A DNA stretch of 64,000 nucleotides from Closterium sp. Naga37s-1. Lineage: Eukaryota; Streptophyta; Zygnematophyceae; Desmidiales; Closteriaceae. Positions 32,702 to 45,042 of the stretch are shown piece by piece. Below the pieces are notes generated by a model that worked only from the letters and a program-made list of their open reading frames with translations, made no database searches and was not told the DNA's origin. The DNA lies in NCBI GenBank assembly GCA_947471745.1, contig CANJKZ010000263.1, positions 682,001-746,000 of the forward strand, given 5' to 3'. Made by a program: the position numbers and the translations under genes. The first letter of the stretch is position 1. Each line of letters opens with the position of its first letter.

Positions 32702-34189
32702 ATGGAGGAAAATGGTGATAATTCCGTACGAAAAATTACGGAGTTACACACCGGCCTGGACCAGACGCGAGCGGCACTCCAGTGAATAGAGGAGCTTCTC
32801 GCGAACCAGTTGGCAGCCGCCACGGCAGCAGCAAACGCAGCGGCGAATGCAGCACCGACGTCAGTAGCAGCAGCGGCGACACCGACACTTCACCCAGCAG
32901 CAGCGGCAGTGGCTACAGTGAATCTTGAGGCGGCACGTCCGAGGCAACCGGAGACGTTCAATCCGAATGCGGGAGACACCGACGTCCGTCGATTCATTGC
33001 GACCCTCGAAATTTACTTCGAGGCCGTTGGCTGTACGACCCCGACACACGATGCAATGCAGATTCGGCTCATAGCGACACTGTTACGAGGCCCGGCGCTC
33101 GAGTGGATTTACAACAGCAATAAGATCCGAGGCGAGGGGTCATGGACGCAGTTTCGGGAAGCTTTAATTCAACGTTTCGAACCAATTAACTCCAGCTACA
33201 TGGCGCGGCAGCAGATTCATCGGCATAAACAGTTCGGCAGTGTAACACAGTACACGCAGCAGATGGAGAGCCTCTTCAACCGAATAACCGACCTGACCGA
33301 AGGGGAAAAAAATCCAAGCGTTTACTGAGGGGCTAAAGATGGAAGTCCGCCGACAGGTGATTGCCGCGAACTACAACAACTACCGCGACATGGTGTGTGC
33401 AGCAGAGAGATTCGATGCGCTGACGCGAGATCAACCCGAGACACGACGCCACGTGCCGAACCGATCATTTGGCACGAAGCGATCGGCACCACCCACGACC
33501 GCCGACCCGATGGATATCGACAAGATCGACGCGAAGCAGCGGCCGACAAAATATGAGAAGTGCGAATTTTGCGGCGCAGCAGGACATCGACTCTTGGCGT
33601 GTTGGAAAATGAAGAAGGCACGAGCGGAGCTGCAAGGTTCGCGACATCCACGATGGCGAAAAAAGGAGAACACGATGGCGCGAGTTTAAAACGCCACGAC
33701 CCGCCGGCAACAGGGGAAATCGCCGAGACAAATGGAGGCTCCGCGAAACAAGACTCAGCACCGACCGGGAAAGTCCAGCCGAACACCCCCGAGAGTAAGA
33801 ATATTCCCTCTCGAGGTTTTCAAGCCTTTAAACAATTCAGGGGAGATTTCGAGGCCAAGAAAAAGCCTTCAGACATGATTCAGGTACCTGAGAAGTTGGG
33901 CAAACCACTCCGGAGCGTTGAAAAGGGTCGTGCGTTCCAAGGAGTTACTTTTCTCTCCCCGCAGCATAGTGTAAAGGCTCCCGATTGTCCACAGGAGAAC
34001 CCTACACAGCTGCAAAGGCTTAAGAGAAGGTTCCAGGCCAAGACGAAGCTGAATCGGTCTCGGATAAATCCTTCTAACCCAACTCAGTTGAAAACTAAAT
34101 TGGAGTCAGCAGCTTGGAGCGCAGGACCGAGGGATGATCTATTCGATGTACCCTACGATCCTATAAGTGAGACCATATACGGTTACTAG
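32702..34189 (+). pseudogene. Gypsy E gag (unit 2)
   Basis: The TGA at 32783 and both A-run frameshifts are shared with unit 1. The capsid frame is longer here (open 32810-33328, 172 codons) because CAG is retained where unit 1 has TAG. The zinc knuckle is at 33561-33602. Confidence 0.8.
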
Positions 34190-36058
34190 GAGCGGCAACA
34201 ACCACTAATACTCGAGGTGATCTGCAACGGGCGACGCCTCCAGACACTGGTGGATAGCGGTGCGTCTCACTCGGTGTGCGACCGCGGGACGTTGGAGAAA
34301 ATTGGAGAATCTTCGGAGGAGACCAAGTTCACGGCAACGATGGTGGACGGTACGAAACTTCCCATCCACGGCAAAGCATCACTGCAGCTGCACATAGGGG
34401 CGCTGAGGTGGAAGCCGACGTTGCCGATCACGAACATCAAGGGATCAGATTTCATCTTGGGGCGAGATTTCTTGAAGCGGTTCAACCCCGAAAACGACTG
34501 GGTCAACAGGAAGGCGTGCATCAACAACAACGGGAAACGAGTGGAGCTGCGAAGCTGGACGGATACAGGGAGCGTTCCTGAAACGACACTGGCACGGTTC
34601 GAACGGACGATGAATGAGAGCAACACGGGTTACTTAGCACTGGTTATGGCAGCAGCAGAGGAGGAGAAGCCGAGTTCGGAGCTACCTGTAGCAGTGAAGG
34701 AGGTCTTGGAGCAGTACAAGGATATAATGCCCGACGACCTACCCGCAGGCGTACCTCCAGCACGCACCCACGAGCACGAGATCGTGGAGGAACCAGGTGC
34801 GGAACCCGTCTCACGAGCACCATACCGACTGAGTCCGACAGAACTGACAAACATGAAGAAGCAAATAGAGTATCTACTGGACAGACAACTGATCCGCCCA
34901 TCCACCTCTCCCTACGGTGCACCAGTTCTCTTCGCTCCAAAACCAGACGGCAGTTTACGGATGTGCATCGACTACCGCACACTGAACAAACAGACAGTTA
35001 AGAACAAATACCCCATACCGCGCATAGACGACCTACTGGACCAACTGCGTGGTGCAACAGTCTTTTCGAAGCTGGACCTACGGTCGGGTTACTGGCAGAT
35101 CAAGATGGCGGACAACTCGGTCCACAAGATGGTGTTCTGTACCAGATACGGCTCCTACGAATTCTTGGTGATGCCGTTCGGACTCTGCAACGCACCAACG
35201 ACGTTCCAGGCGGAAATGAACCATATCCTGCGGCCCCTGCTGGACGAGTGCGTAGTAGTGTACCTGGACGATATCCTCATCTACTCCATGACCATGAAGG
35301 AGCACGTGGAGCATCTGCGGAAGGTATTCGAGATCCTGCGGAAAAACAATTTCTACGTGAAGCTGTCGAAGAGCGACTTTGCACTGAAGAAGGTGCAGTT
35401 TCTCGGGCACATGGTGAGTGCCGAGGGCGTACACGTGGACCCGCGGAAGATCGAAGCCGTCAAGAAGTGGAAAGTACCGGAGAACGTGAAGGAGTTGCAG
35501 CAGTTCCTAGGCTTCGCCAACTACTACAACAGGTTTGTGCCGCAGTACGCTAAGATAGCAGCGCCACTAACCGACCTACTGAAAAAGGATACGCCCTACA
35601 AATGGGATACTCCTCACCATCAAGCCATGGAGAAACTACAGACAGCACTGACCACAGCCCCAATGTTCATTTTACCGGATCCAGACAAGGACTACATAGT
35701 TGAAGCAGACGCTAGTGATCAAGCAGTCGGAGCAGTACTGATGCAAGATCACGGGAACGATTTGCAGCCCATCGCCTACCTCAGTAAAAAGCTACACGGA
35801 GCAGAACTGAACTACCCCATACACGACAAGGAAGCCTTAGCCATCGTCGTAGCCTTCAAAGCGTGGAGGTGTTACCTAGAGGGGGCCAAGACCACAGTCT
35901 ATACGGACCACTGCAGTCTCAAATACCTAAAGTCACAGCCGACACTCTCGCGACGACAAGTGCGGTGGATGGACTTCTTGGAAACTCACTTCCACTACGA
36001 CATCGTCTACAAGCCCGGGCTACACAACAAAGCAGACGCGTTGAGCCGCCGCGGACAT
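34190..36058 (+). pseudogene. Gypsy E pol, 3'-truncated (unit 2)
   Basis: Open from the TAG at 34187 through protease, RT and RNase H, and then through the LTR junction to 36184, giving 655 residues from 34217 of which the last ~41 are LTR-encoded. Unit-specific changes include CINNNGK for CIYNNGK and SYEFLVMPF for SYEYLVMPF. Confidence 0.85.
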
Positions 36059-36879
36059 TGTTGGTGCAACCCTACGGTTTGCACTCGGCTTGTTGTCCGT
36101 GTGCGTGAATGTGTGTGTGTATGGAATGGTATGAGGGCATGGGATAATATATATTTCATGCTTATAATTGTGTGTGAATGTTGAGTCATGATGTCGAGTG
36201 TGTGTGTCGAGTCAATAGCGAGTTATCGCTAGACGCGTGTTACGCGGTCGTTTGTGTCTCGCACGCGGTTTCTATTTTGTCGTGCGCGGTTTCTATTTTG
36301 TCCTGTGTCGAACGTTCGGCGTGTCGCAGGTGTGTGCAGCAGACCCATCAAGAACTCAAGGATGAGTTTGTGATGAAGAGCCCGAGCCTTGGTGTCAAGC
36401 CTCAAGTGATTTCGAAGCTCGCCAAAAAAGGGTACACCTCAAGATATTGAAGATAGTTACATTACTTTGTGTAGTGTAACATTTCACTTGGTGTAGGCCC
36501 TAGTGAAGGGTAGTTTCGAGACCCTTCGTGGTTGGGGACAGTGTGGCACTGTTCCACATCACTGTACCTCGGCTCTTGGGGTTTGTAGGAGCTGGGAGTC
36601 ATTCCCAACTCGTAACTCTTCCTATCTTGTGTTCTAAGACTATAGTGGCTGCCATAGTACCGTTCGTTCAAACCGACGCTGTGTCGTCAATTCTTTATCA
36701 AATCGTGCAATCTAAATTGCTAATTGTAGACGACGTGAAGACGCTCCAGATCCAATTTGAATCAAGTCATTTGCAGCTGTGAGCAGAACGCTATCAACGT
36801 TTGAAGCCGCTGTGCAGAAATCCGTCTGTGCTCTCTATCTTTCGTTTTAGGCAAATTCAAGCCTATTGTGACTATAACA
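36059..36879 (+). repeat. Copia A LTR (unit 2)
   Basis: 821 bp. It shares TCTCGCACGCGG near 36260 with unit 3, whereas unit 1 and the LTR at 61583 have TCTCGCGCGCGG. The following primer site carries the altered TGGTATCAGTGC (36882-36893). Confidence 0.9.
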
Positions 36880-36913
36880 AGTGGTATCAGTGCCCCTTGG
36901 AGCAGTTTCGACA

Positions 36914-38355
36914 ATGTCTGGACCTGAGGAAAGGGGTGGCAGAGGTGCTGGTGGCAGTGGAGAAGCTCAAGCTCAAGGCCAACCCCGTGATTCAGCCATG
37001 GCGCCCATGCAACCAAGTCTTGGCCCACCTAGGGATGAGCCTAGGGTGTTTGGGCTTGACAAGTTCAACGGTGACAACTTTGCTGAATGGTCCTTCAAGA
37101 TGGAGAACATCTTTGACCACTATGACCTGCTGGAGGTGATGGAAGGAACGGAGAAGCGCCCCGAGAACGACCCGGAGAAGAGCCCGTGGGTGCGGAAGAG
37201 CGCACAAGGCTATCTCTTACTTGGGCAAGCGTTGGGGAGCAGTCAGATCCGTCACATCAAGCCATTCCAGCGTGAACCAGAGAAAGGACCAAAGGCATGG
37301 GCTGCTCTCAAGGGTGTACATGCTCCTGCAACAGCGGCGGTAGCGGTGGTGTTGGAACGGCAAATGGCGGCACTACGAATTGAAGAAGACGAAGCGGTTG
37401 AAGAAGGGGTGCAGAAATTCTTCGACTTGTTGACGCGGCTTGAGGGAGCTGATTTGAACTACAGTGAGCTCCAAAAGAAGACCAAGTTGCTGGCCTTACT
37501 CCCAGAGTCATGGTCCTCGCTCATCATCAACCTTAATCGCGACTTGCCCCGCCTCTCGCTTGAAGACGTGAAGCGAGCTATCCTTCAAGAGGATTTCCGC
37601 CGCCGTGAGTTGGCGAGTGCGGATGGCGCTGGGGCAGCGAGCATCGGCCGTGGATATGGTCGAGGAAGAGGCAGAGGACGAGGGGGAGGAAGGTTTGGTG
37701 GTAGAGGAGCAGGAGGAGGGAGAGGACGAGGCCGTGGAGGCCGTGGCGGTCGCGGTGGCGGAGCTGCAAACATGAAGAGCGGAGACAACGACAAGGACCC
37801 GAGCGACGATCGATATCCGGGTCTATTCTACTTCGTGTCGACGCAAGTACCGGTTGGTCCAGAGAAGGATGAAGGCTTTGAGGAGCCAGCAGCTGTGGGG
37901 AAGGTGACCCTACACCCCCTGGACTATTGGGTGATTGATAGTGGCGCTACCTATAGCATGACACCTCGCCCGGACTTGCTCACCGAACTCGAGCCGTCAC
38001 CGGTGAAGCATGTCACATCGGCTTTGGGGCAGCGAGCAGAGGTGAAAGGCATGGGCAAGGCCATGTTCAAGGGTGCTGATGGGAAGATGGTGGGCCTCAA
38101 GAACGTGCTTTGGGTGCCCAGCCTTGCTGCAAACCTGATTTCCGTGCGGCGGTTGGCAAAGGCCGGCATGGACACGAACTCGAAGGGAGCCAAGACCTAC
38201 ACCGCAAGGCTTGGCGATCGAATTCTTTGGGACCTTCATGAGGACAGGGATGTCTACAACGAGATGTGGCAGATCCCAGTGGTCCCTATGCCTAAGGAGA
38301 GGCAAGTGGCAGCAAGCATCAGCACCAAGGATGGAGCGGTCGGTCGCGACGATGG
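36914..38355 (+). pseudogene. Copia A gag and protease fragment, fused to Gypsy-MT (unit 2)
   Basis: Same protein and same fusion point as in unit 1. The zinc knuckle is absent, protease DSGA is present, and identity to Copia A ends at 38345-38356. The out-of-phase tail keeps the frame open to 38650. Confidence 0.85.
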
Positions 38356-38732
38356 AGCAAGACGTGCAGTGTGCCCTCATGGCATGGAGGGGAAGAGAGG
38401 AGATGGGGCTGAGGAGCGGAGGGAAAGATGGGAGACAGGAGCAGAGGAGAAAGGAACGAGTGAGGGGAGACAAGCCTGCCAAGCCAACCTTAGAGCAAGC
38501 CCCAGCGCGCCATCCCCAAGAGAGGCTGGCATGCCAGACCTCGGTGCTGCTGCTGGAAAAGGGGGCAATGGAGGTAGGAGGAGAGAAGGTGATGACATCA
38601 ATCATAGATACAGGCGCACTAAGTGTGATGCTAGACAAAGGGATGGCTGAGAGGTTGGAGTTGCTGGTGCCAGAGAGGCATGTGGTTAAGGGGATGCTGG
38701 TGATGATGGGGGAAGGAGGGGAACCGAAGTAG
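38356..38732 (+). pseudogene. Gypsy-MT protease, N-terminal half (unit 3)
   Basis: DTGA active site near 38608 and the same TAG, here at 38730, as in unit 2. The only difference noticed is ANLRASP-type coding in the overlapping frame, from a C to T change near 38490. Confidence 0.75.
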
Positions 38733-40106
38733 ATGCCATGCACCCGTACGCCCATAGAAGTGACGCTGCTGCCAGGGGGGGAACATGAGACCAAAATCCG
38801 CATGATTTCCGAGTCAGAAGACTTTGATGTATTGGTGGGCACCGAGCTCGTGTTCGCGGTAGGGATGACGATATGCACTTGGACCGAGAAGGTCGAGTTC
38901 AGGACGCGGTACTGGAAGAAGGAGGGGCCCTTGGGAGAGCTGCCAGTGCGGTTTGTGAAGGTGGAGCCCAAGCGAGCATATCAGGCTGTGGGGGAGCGGC
39001 TGCCGGGGGAGCAACAAGCCGAGGAGCAGGGAGGGAGAGCAGTGCTGGAAGGGGGGCCCAGAATGAAATGGAAGGATGAACGAAGGCAGCGAAGTGACTG
39101 GCAGCAGCCCATCCACCTTGTGGAGCTATTTGGGGGGATAGGGGCAGACTTGTCCGTGGTAGTGAGGAGTGGAATAGCTGTGAGGAAGTGGACCTATGTG
39201 GAGAAGGAGCCTAGGGTGAGGAGGATAGCGGAGCACCATGCACAGAAACTGCACGCGGAGTTCCCAGACCTACTGAGTGGGAGGGTGATTCGGGAATCCA
39301 TGGGAGGGACCGTCCATGATGTGCAAGAGATAGGCGAGGCGGAGGTGGCGAGCTGGGGGCAGGTGGATTTGTTGGTGGCGGGGTGGGAATGTCAAGGGGT
39401 GTCTTGGGCAGACAAGGGGAGGGGAGGAGAAGATCCCAGGACTGAGTTGATGGGAGACCTGTTCCGCATCATGGAATGGCTACAGGAAAGGCAAGGCAGG
39501 GTGGCGTACCTGCTAGAGAACCTAGACTTGGAGGGAGACAGCAGAGAGCCAATCCGATTGGTCAGAGAGAGAATCAGGGGGCAGCTGGGGAAGGGGGTGA
39601 GCTGTGACGCGGCCAGGGCAGGATCGTACGCGCACCGACTCAGGATGTGCTGGCAGAATGTGGTCCCTGCCGGGCAGCTTCAGGCAGAGATAGATGGGGT
39701 GCAGCGAGCAGCGGAGAGGAAGGTGCAGGACATCCTGGCACCAGGGCGGACTCCAGTGCTAGTGTGTCGCAAGAGCTACAGCAGGCATTATCCGTGCAAC
39801 CAAGTGCAACAGGAGAGGCAAGCCCTGCCCACTCTGGTGTCATATGCAGGAGCGGCAGGGTACAAGTGGGAAGCAGGGAAGCCCGGGTCGGGAATGGTGT
39901 ATGATCACAGGAGACGGAGATGGGAAGAGCCCACGGCACTGGAACGAGAGCTAGCCATGGGGTACGGGGAAGATGTGACGGCAGCACCAGGAGTGAGCGA
40001 GATGGATAGAAGGAGGGCTTTGGGGAATGCGATGGATGGAAATGTGCTGAGGTGGCTGGTCCAGCGAATGTGGCGAGAGACAGTCATGAGCTGGGGGCAT
40101 CAGTAA
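38733..40106 (+). CDS. DNMT3-like cytosine-5 DNA methyltransferase ORF in Gypsy pol (unit 3)
   Basis: The 457-residue translation is the same as in unit 2, including Cys220 in the WECQGVS motif (codon 39390-39392). The flanking RT, RNase H and integrase differ between units at several residues, so this ORF is the best conserved coding part of Gypsy-MT in the window. It is followed in frame by TAA at 40104, then connector and RT. Confidence 0.88.
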   Translation: MPCTRTPIEVTLLPGGEHETKIRMISESEDFDVLVGTELVFAVGMTICTWTEKVEFRTRYWKKEGPLGELPVRFVKVEPKRAYQAVGERLPGEQQAEEQGGRAVLEGGPRMKWKDERRQRSDWQQPIHLVELFGGIGADLSVVVRSGIAVRKWTYVEKEPRVRRIAEHHAQKLHAEFPDLLSGRVIRESMGGTVHDVQEIGEAEVASWGQVDLLVAGWECQGVSWADKGRGGEDPRTELMGDLFRIMEWLQERQGRVAYLLENLDLEGDSREPIRLVRERIRGQLGKGVSCDAARAGSYAHRLRMCWQNVVPAGQLQAEIDGVQRAAERKVQDILAPGRTPVLVCRKSYSRHYPCNQVQQERQALPTLVSYAGAAGYKWEAGKPGSGMVYDHRRRRWEEPTALERELAMGYGEDVTAAPGVSEMDRRRALGNAMDGNVLRWLVQRMWRETVMSWGHQ

Positions 40107-41705
40107 GAGAAGGGAGAAATGGAGTCAGTGCCGCGAGGAGCATGGAGCTGCCAGGAGAAGGAGGAGGAGAAATGGGAAGTGGGGGAAGCAATGAGCAAGG
40201 AGGGAAAGGAGGCCATGTAGGAGCTATTAGCCAGGCACAGGAAGTGCTTCGCCTTCACCATGCAGGAACTGGGGAGGTGGAAGGTGAAGGAGATGGAGCT
40301 GAAGCTGAGCAGCACTGAACCGGTGTTTCACCGTAGGAGGAAGATGCCGCATGGGGACGAGGAAATCTGTAAGGAGAAGATCAAAGAGCTGCTGGAGGCA
40401 GGATTGGTCAGGAGGTGCGAGTCGGAGTATGCCACACCAACGGTAGTGGCAGCCAGGCGGGACCTGACAAGGGAGGTGCTGAGCAGGAGGATGTGTGGGG
40501 ACTACAGGGCACTCAATAAAATCACCATAGCGGACAGGTACCCGATGCCAATGGCTGAGGGAATCTTTGACAAGCTAGCTGACGGGGTGTTCACGACTCT
40601 AGACCTGAGGCAAGGGTTTAATCAGATCAAAATCTGAGAGGAGGACATCAAGAAGACGGCCTTTCATGGGCCAGATGGACTGTATGAGTGGCTATACATG
40701 CCTTTTGGGTTGGGGAATGCCTCATCTATGTTCCAGCGGGTTATGGACAGCGTGCTGCGGAGATTGGAGTGTGTGGCCTGCTACATTGACGATGTAGTGA
40801 TATTCAGCATGACCGAGCAGCAGCACCTGCAGGATGTGGAGAGGACCCTGACGGCGATAGAAGCGGCTGGACTCACCTGCCATCCGAAGAAATGCAGATG
40901 GGGAGAACAGACCGTGCAATATCTGGGGTATGAGGTGAAGGGAGGGCAGATAGGGATACAACAGGCCAAGGTGGAGGTCCTGGACAGGCCGAGGGAGCCT
41001 AAGGAAAAGTCTGGACCAAGAGCGGTGCTGGGCTTCTTGAGCTACTATAGGCGGTTTGTGCCTAACTTCAGCAAGAGAGCTGTGGTGCTGAACGGGCTGT
41101 TGCGGGAGGACAAGGCGTGGGAGTGGGGAGAAGTACAAAAGGGGGCGCTGCAGGACCTAATGGCAGCAGTGAAAACCGCAACGGTGCTCAAATTACCCGC
41201 AGCCGATCACCCGTTCACGCTCTACACCGACTGGAGCAGTCAAGGGATGGGGGGGATACTCTGCCAGGAGGTGGAGGGAGAAGAGAAGGTGGTAGCCTAT
41301 GCGAGCAGGAGCTGCAACTCGGCGGAGGCACAGTACAGTTCTTACATAGGGGAAGGGCTGGTGGCAGTATGGGCTGTGGGGCACTTCAGAGTGTACCTGC
41401 AGGGGAGGGAGTTCACCTTGGTGACTGATCACCAACCCTTGACCTGGCTGATGACAACACCGGGGTTGACGGGCAGGAATGTGCGGTGGGCAATGAAGCT
41501 GAAGGAGTACGACTTCAAGATCAAGCACAGGCCAGGGAAAACATTGCAGCATGTGGACGGTCTGTCCGCCATAGCCTACAGTGACCTTGACACTGCTGGC
41601 AAGACTAGTGGAGCTGAATGGGGCCAAGGAACACAAGGGGCCAGCAGACATTTGGGAGGACGGACCAGCCATGAGGTGGGTGAAGGGAGAGACGGGAGAG
41701 GATGA
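40107..41705 (+). pseudogene. Gypsy-MT reverse transcriptase and RNase H (unit 3)
   Basis: Stops at 40218 (TAG) and 40635 (TGA) as in the other units. Unit-specific changes are REPKEKSG for REPKDKSG and KRAVVLNG for KRAAVLNG. YIDD lies at 40782-40793. Confidence 0.85.
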
Positions 41706-42954
41706 AGAGCTGACGGCGCGAGTAAGGGCAAGGGGACAGCACTACAGGTGGTACCAGCAGCCGTTGCAGGTGCAAACAGAGGATGGATGGAATTTGGTGC
41801 CGGCACCGAGCGAGAGGGAAGCGGTGATCAAGGAGGTGCACACAAAGCTAGGACACTTTGGGCACAAGAGGACGGTGCAGCTGCTGAAGACAGGGTGGTG
41901 GTGGGAGGGGATGCGGAGGCAAGTAAAGGGGTGGGTGGAGGGCTGTGAGGCATGCCAAAGGAGCAGGGCAAACCTCACCCGGTCCAAGGCAGAGCTACAG
42001 TCCCTGCCTATCCGAGGCCTAGGTTTCAGGTGGTCTCTGGATCTAGCGAGGGAGCTACCGCTGAGCCGAGGAGGCAAGCAATACATAGTGCTCATGGTAG
42101 AGCATGTGAGCAAGTGGCTGGAGGTAAGGGCCATCCCGAGCAAGAGATCAAGGCACGTGGCAGCGGCGTTCAAGGAACAAGTGATATGCAGGTTCGGGGC
42201 ATGTGCAGAGGTCCTCACGGATCAAGGGACCGAGTTCCAAGGGGAGTTCAAGAAGCTGCTGGAGGAGACAGGGATCACCCACAGGCGCACCTTGCGGTAC
42301 CACCCACAGAGCGATGGGCTGACCGAGCGCCTGGTGCAGACCTTGAAGCGGGGACTGCGAGCGTATGGGGAAAAGAGGAAGCGGGACTGGGATGAGGAGC
42401 TGCATTGGATTGCAGCAGGGTACAGGTTTGGGAAACAGGCGGCCTTGAGAGATCACTCTCCATATAGTCTCCTATATAGATGTGAGCCGCTGCTGCCGGT
42501 GGGAGCAACACGGGTCCTGACAGATACAGTGACGGCGGGAACCATAGAGAACTGGGTAGCTCTGTCAGAAGCCAGGGCAAGGTACCTCAGGGTTATGATG
42601 CCAGCTGCGTTAGAAAACCTCCACACGACACAACTGAGAGATGCTCGGCGCTATGAGCAGCGACAGCAGCAAGGGGCGGGGGGAAGAACGAGGAAGGGAG
42701 TGAGTCAGGGACAGGAGGTGTACCTGAAGCGGCCAAAGCAAGACACGCTAGAGGTTGGAGTGGGCTCTGAGAGGTGGAGAGTGAAGGAAGTGCGGCCATC
42801 AGGGGTCCTGGTGTTGGAAAATGAGAAGGGAGCACTCCTGAAGGAGCACCAGAGTAACACGGCCATTGTGAAAGGGGGAAAGCCTCAACAGGGTCCTGTG
42901 ATACGAGCTCAAGCGGCTAGAGCCCGAGCACAGGAGGGGGCAGTGGGTGAGTGA
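41581..42954 (+). CDS. Gypsy-MT integrase, uninterrupted frame (unit 3)
   Basis: This is the best integrase copy: 457 residues with no stop. The N-terminal zinc-binding module has H87, H92, C122 and C125. The catalytic core has D154 (WSLDLARELP), D214 (LTDQGTEF) and E249 (DGLTER), with 34 residues between the last two. The C-terminal domain follows (GVSQGQEVYLKRP, VRPSGVLVLENEKG), with no recognisable chromodomain. The enzyme would insert element cDNA into the genome. It lies in +1 phase relative to RNase H, so expression would need a frameshift, and the upstream pol is interrupted by stops. It ends a few residues earlier than the unit 1 frame because of a 1-bp difference near 42925. Confidence 0.8.
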   Translation: MTLTLLARLVELNGAKEHKGPADIWEDGPAMRWVKGETGEDEELTARVRARGQHYRWYQQPLQVQTEDGWNLVPAPSEREAVIKEVHTKLGHFGHKRTVQLLKTGWWWEGMRRQVKGWVEGCEACQRSRANLTRSKAELQSLPIRGLGFRWSLDLARELPLSRGGKQYIVLMVEHVSKWLEVRAIPSKRSRHVAAAFKEQVICRFGACAEVLTDQGTEFQGEFKKLLEETGITHRRTLRYHPQSDGLTERLVQTLKRGLRAYGEKRKRDWDEELHWIAAGYRFGKQAALRDHSPYSLLYRCEPLLPVGATRVLTDTVTAGTIENWVALSEARARYLRVMMPAALENLHTTQLRDARRYEQRQQQGAGGRTRKGVSQGQEVYLKRPKQDTLEVGVGSERWRVKEVRPSGVLVLENEKGALLKEHQSNTAIVKGGKPQQGPVIRAQAARARAQEGAVGE

Positions 42955-43589
42955 GGCTGTACCATACGGGGCAAGGAGGAACAGGAGAAGAGCAGGTGCA
43001 GGAAGAAGAGCAGGTGCAGGAAAAAGAACAGGAGCTGCAAGGAAGAAGGTTCTCCGACAGCTGTCACCACATATGCACCTAATGCATATGCAATAACAAT
43101 GGGATGATGGTGTAGGGAGGGCTGGTAGTTGCAGTTATAGGAACATTAGATAGTTATAAGAAGTATTAGTTGAGAATCGTTGTAGGCGTAGAGCGTAGGA
43201 AAGTTACTGTTAGGGAGGGGTGTAGAAGGGGGGAAATTGGATAGGAGCGGTTGAAATTGTGAGGGACGAAATGTGAAGCCAAGCAATCCCAACCCCGAGC
43301 CGCACATTTGGGAATGTGCAGCCTGGGGTTGGGTAAGGTCAGTCACAGCCAACCCCTCGATGCTTTCTTGGTGTTATTCACTCTAAGTAGTGGAAGTGGT
43401 CATCTTAGCTTCTAGCACACGATGGCACACACCAGGAGGGAATCAAGGAGTGAGTGTGAGGACTCGTTCATGTGGGTGAGTGAGGCTGTACCATACGGGG
43501 CAGGGAGGAACAGGAGAAGAGCAGGTGGAGGACACAGAGCAGGTGCAAGAAGAAGAACGGGAGCTGCAAGGAAGAAGGTTCTCCGACAG
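42943..43589 (+). repeat. 118-bp direct repeat pair and LTR-like spacer (unit 3)
   Basis: Repeats at 42943-43060 and 43472-43589, with the spacer hairpin at 43288-43333. Same structure as unit 1. Confidence 0.65.
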
Positions 43590-45042
43590 AACGCCCGCCG
43601 GGGGTGAACATCATGAAGAACCGGTGGGTGCTGACGACGAAATACCACATCGACGATACCGTCGAGCGTGAGAAGGCGAGGCTGGTCGTGAAGGGCTTCA
43701 CCCAGGTGTATGGCGCCGACTACGACTTTGCGCCGGTGGGCAGCTACGCCACGCTGAGGATCTTCCTCAGCATCGTCGCCGTCCTCGACCTCAACCTGAT
43801 GCAGCTCGACATGAAGAACGCCTTCCTACAGAGCAAGCTCGATCGGGTGTTGTACATGTCCCAGCCGGACTACTTCACCGACGGAACCGGCCGGGTGTGC
43901 AAGCTGCTGAAGAGCATCTACGGGCTGAAGCAATCGCTGCTGCTATGGTACTTGGCGCCCAACGAGCTGGTCGGCGCTGGGTGGAAGAAGAGCCAGGTCG
44001 ACGAGACTCTGTACTTCAAGGTTGGCGACGACGGGGTGACCTGCTGGCTGCAGGTCTACGTCGACGACCTGCTCATCGCCAGCAGCAGCACCGAGATACT
44101 GAAGGAGCTGAATGAGCTGCTGGAGGCCGCCTTCAAGCTGCGCGAGATCTCGCCGGTATCAAAGTACCTCGGGGTGGAGATCTTCCGCGACAGGTTGGCG
44201 GGGAAGCTGTGGCTGCACCAGCAAGGTTACGGCGACAAGCTGCATAGGCGCTTCATCGACGAGGAGCAGCCCGGGCGCACTCCGAAGACGCCGGTCTTGG
44301 TCGACGCCTACGCCGAGCTCACCTTCGACGACGAGGAGGCCTAGAAGCGACAGGAGGAGTACCGACAGAAGGTCGGCTCGCTGCAGTTCGCGGCGACGAC
44401 AACGAGGCCGGACATCGCCTTCGCCTGCAAGTTGGGGAGCGGCCTCACGGTGAGGAGCGACCAGCACTGACGCGAGGTCGACCGCTGCCTCGCCTACCTC
44501 GCTAACACGCGTGACACCGCCCTGGAGTTCGGAGGTGGACCTGAGTCGCTGGAGCTGGTCGGCTACGTGGACGCCGATGACGCCGGTGACAAGCAGAGCC
44601 AGACGAGCACGAGCGGCTACGTGTTTGTCTAAGGAGGGGTCGCAGTCTCCTGGTCGAGCCAGCGCATCAAGTGCGCGATGCTGTCATCGACCGAGTCGGA
44701 GTACGTGGCGGCCACCGAAGCCGGCAAGGAGGGACGTCGCCTTCGCTTCCTCCTCGCAGAGGTCCGGCACCTGGATGCCGGAAAGCCGACTGGCCTTTGG
44801 GTGGACAACAAGTCGGCCATCACGTTCGCCGAGGGCATGGGGTTGACGGGCAACCTCAAGTACGTGGAGCGTCGACAGGCCTGGCTGCAGCACATGGTGA
44901 AGCGCGGGAAGTTTTCGCTGAGCAGCCGGCCGACTTCCTGACGAAGGCAATGCACTATCTGGCCTTCAACCGGTGCTCCGTCGCAATCGGCCAGGTGCGC
45001 TTGGCCGACGTGGGCGACGGCGACGACGCGGTGCAGCAGTAG
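43590..45042 (+). pseudogene. Copia B RT and RNase H (unit 3)
   Basis: Shared stops at 44342, 44468 and 44630. IYGLKQSLLL is kept. DDLLIASS replaces DDLLVASS next to the catalytic motif. Confidence 0.85.
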
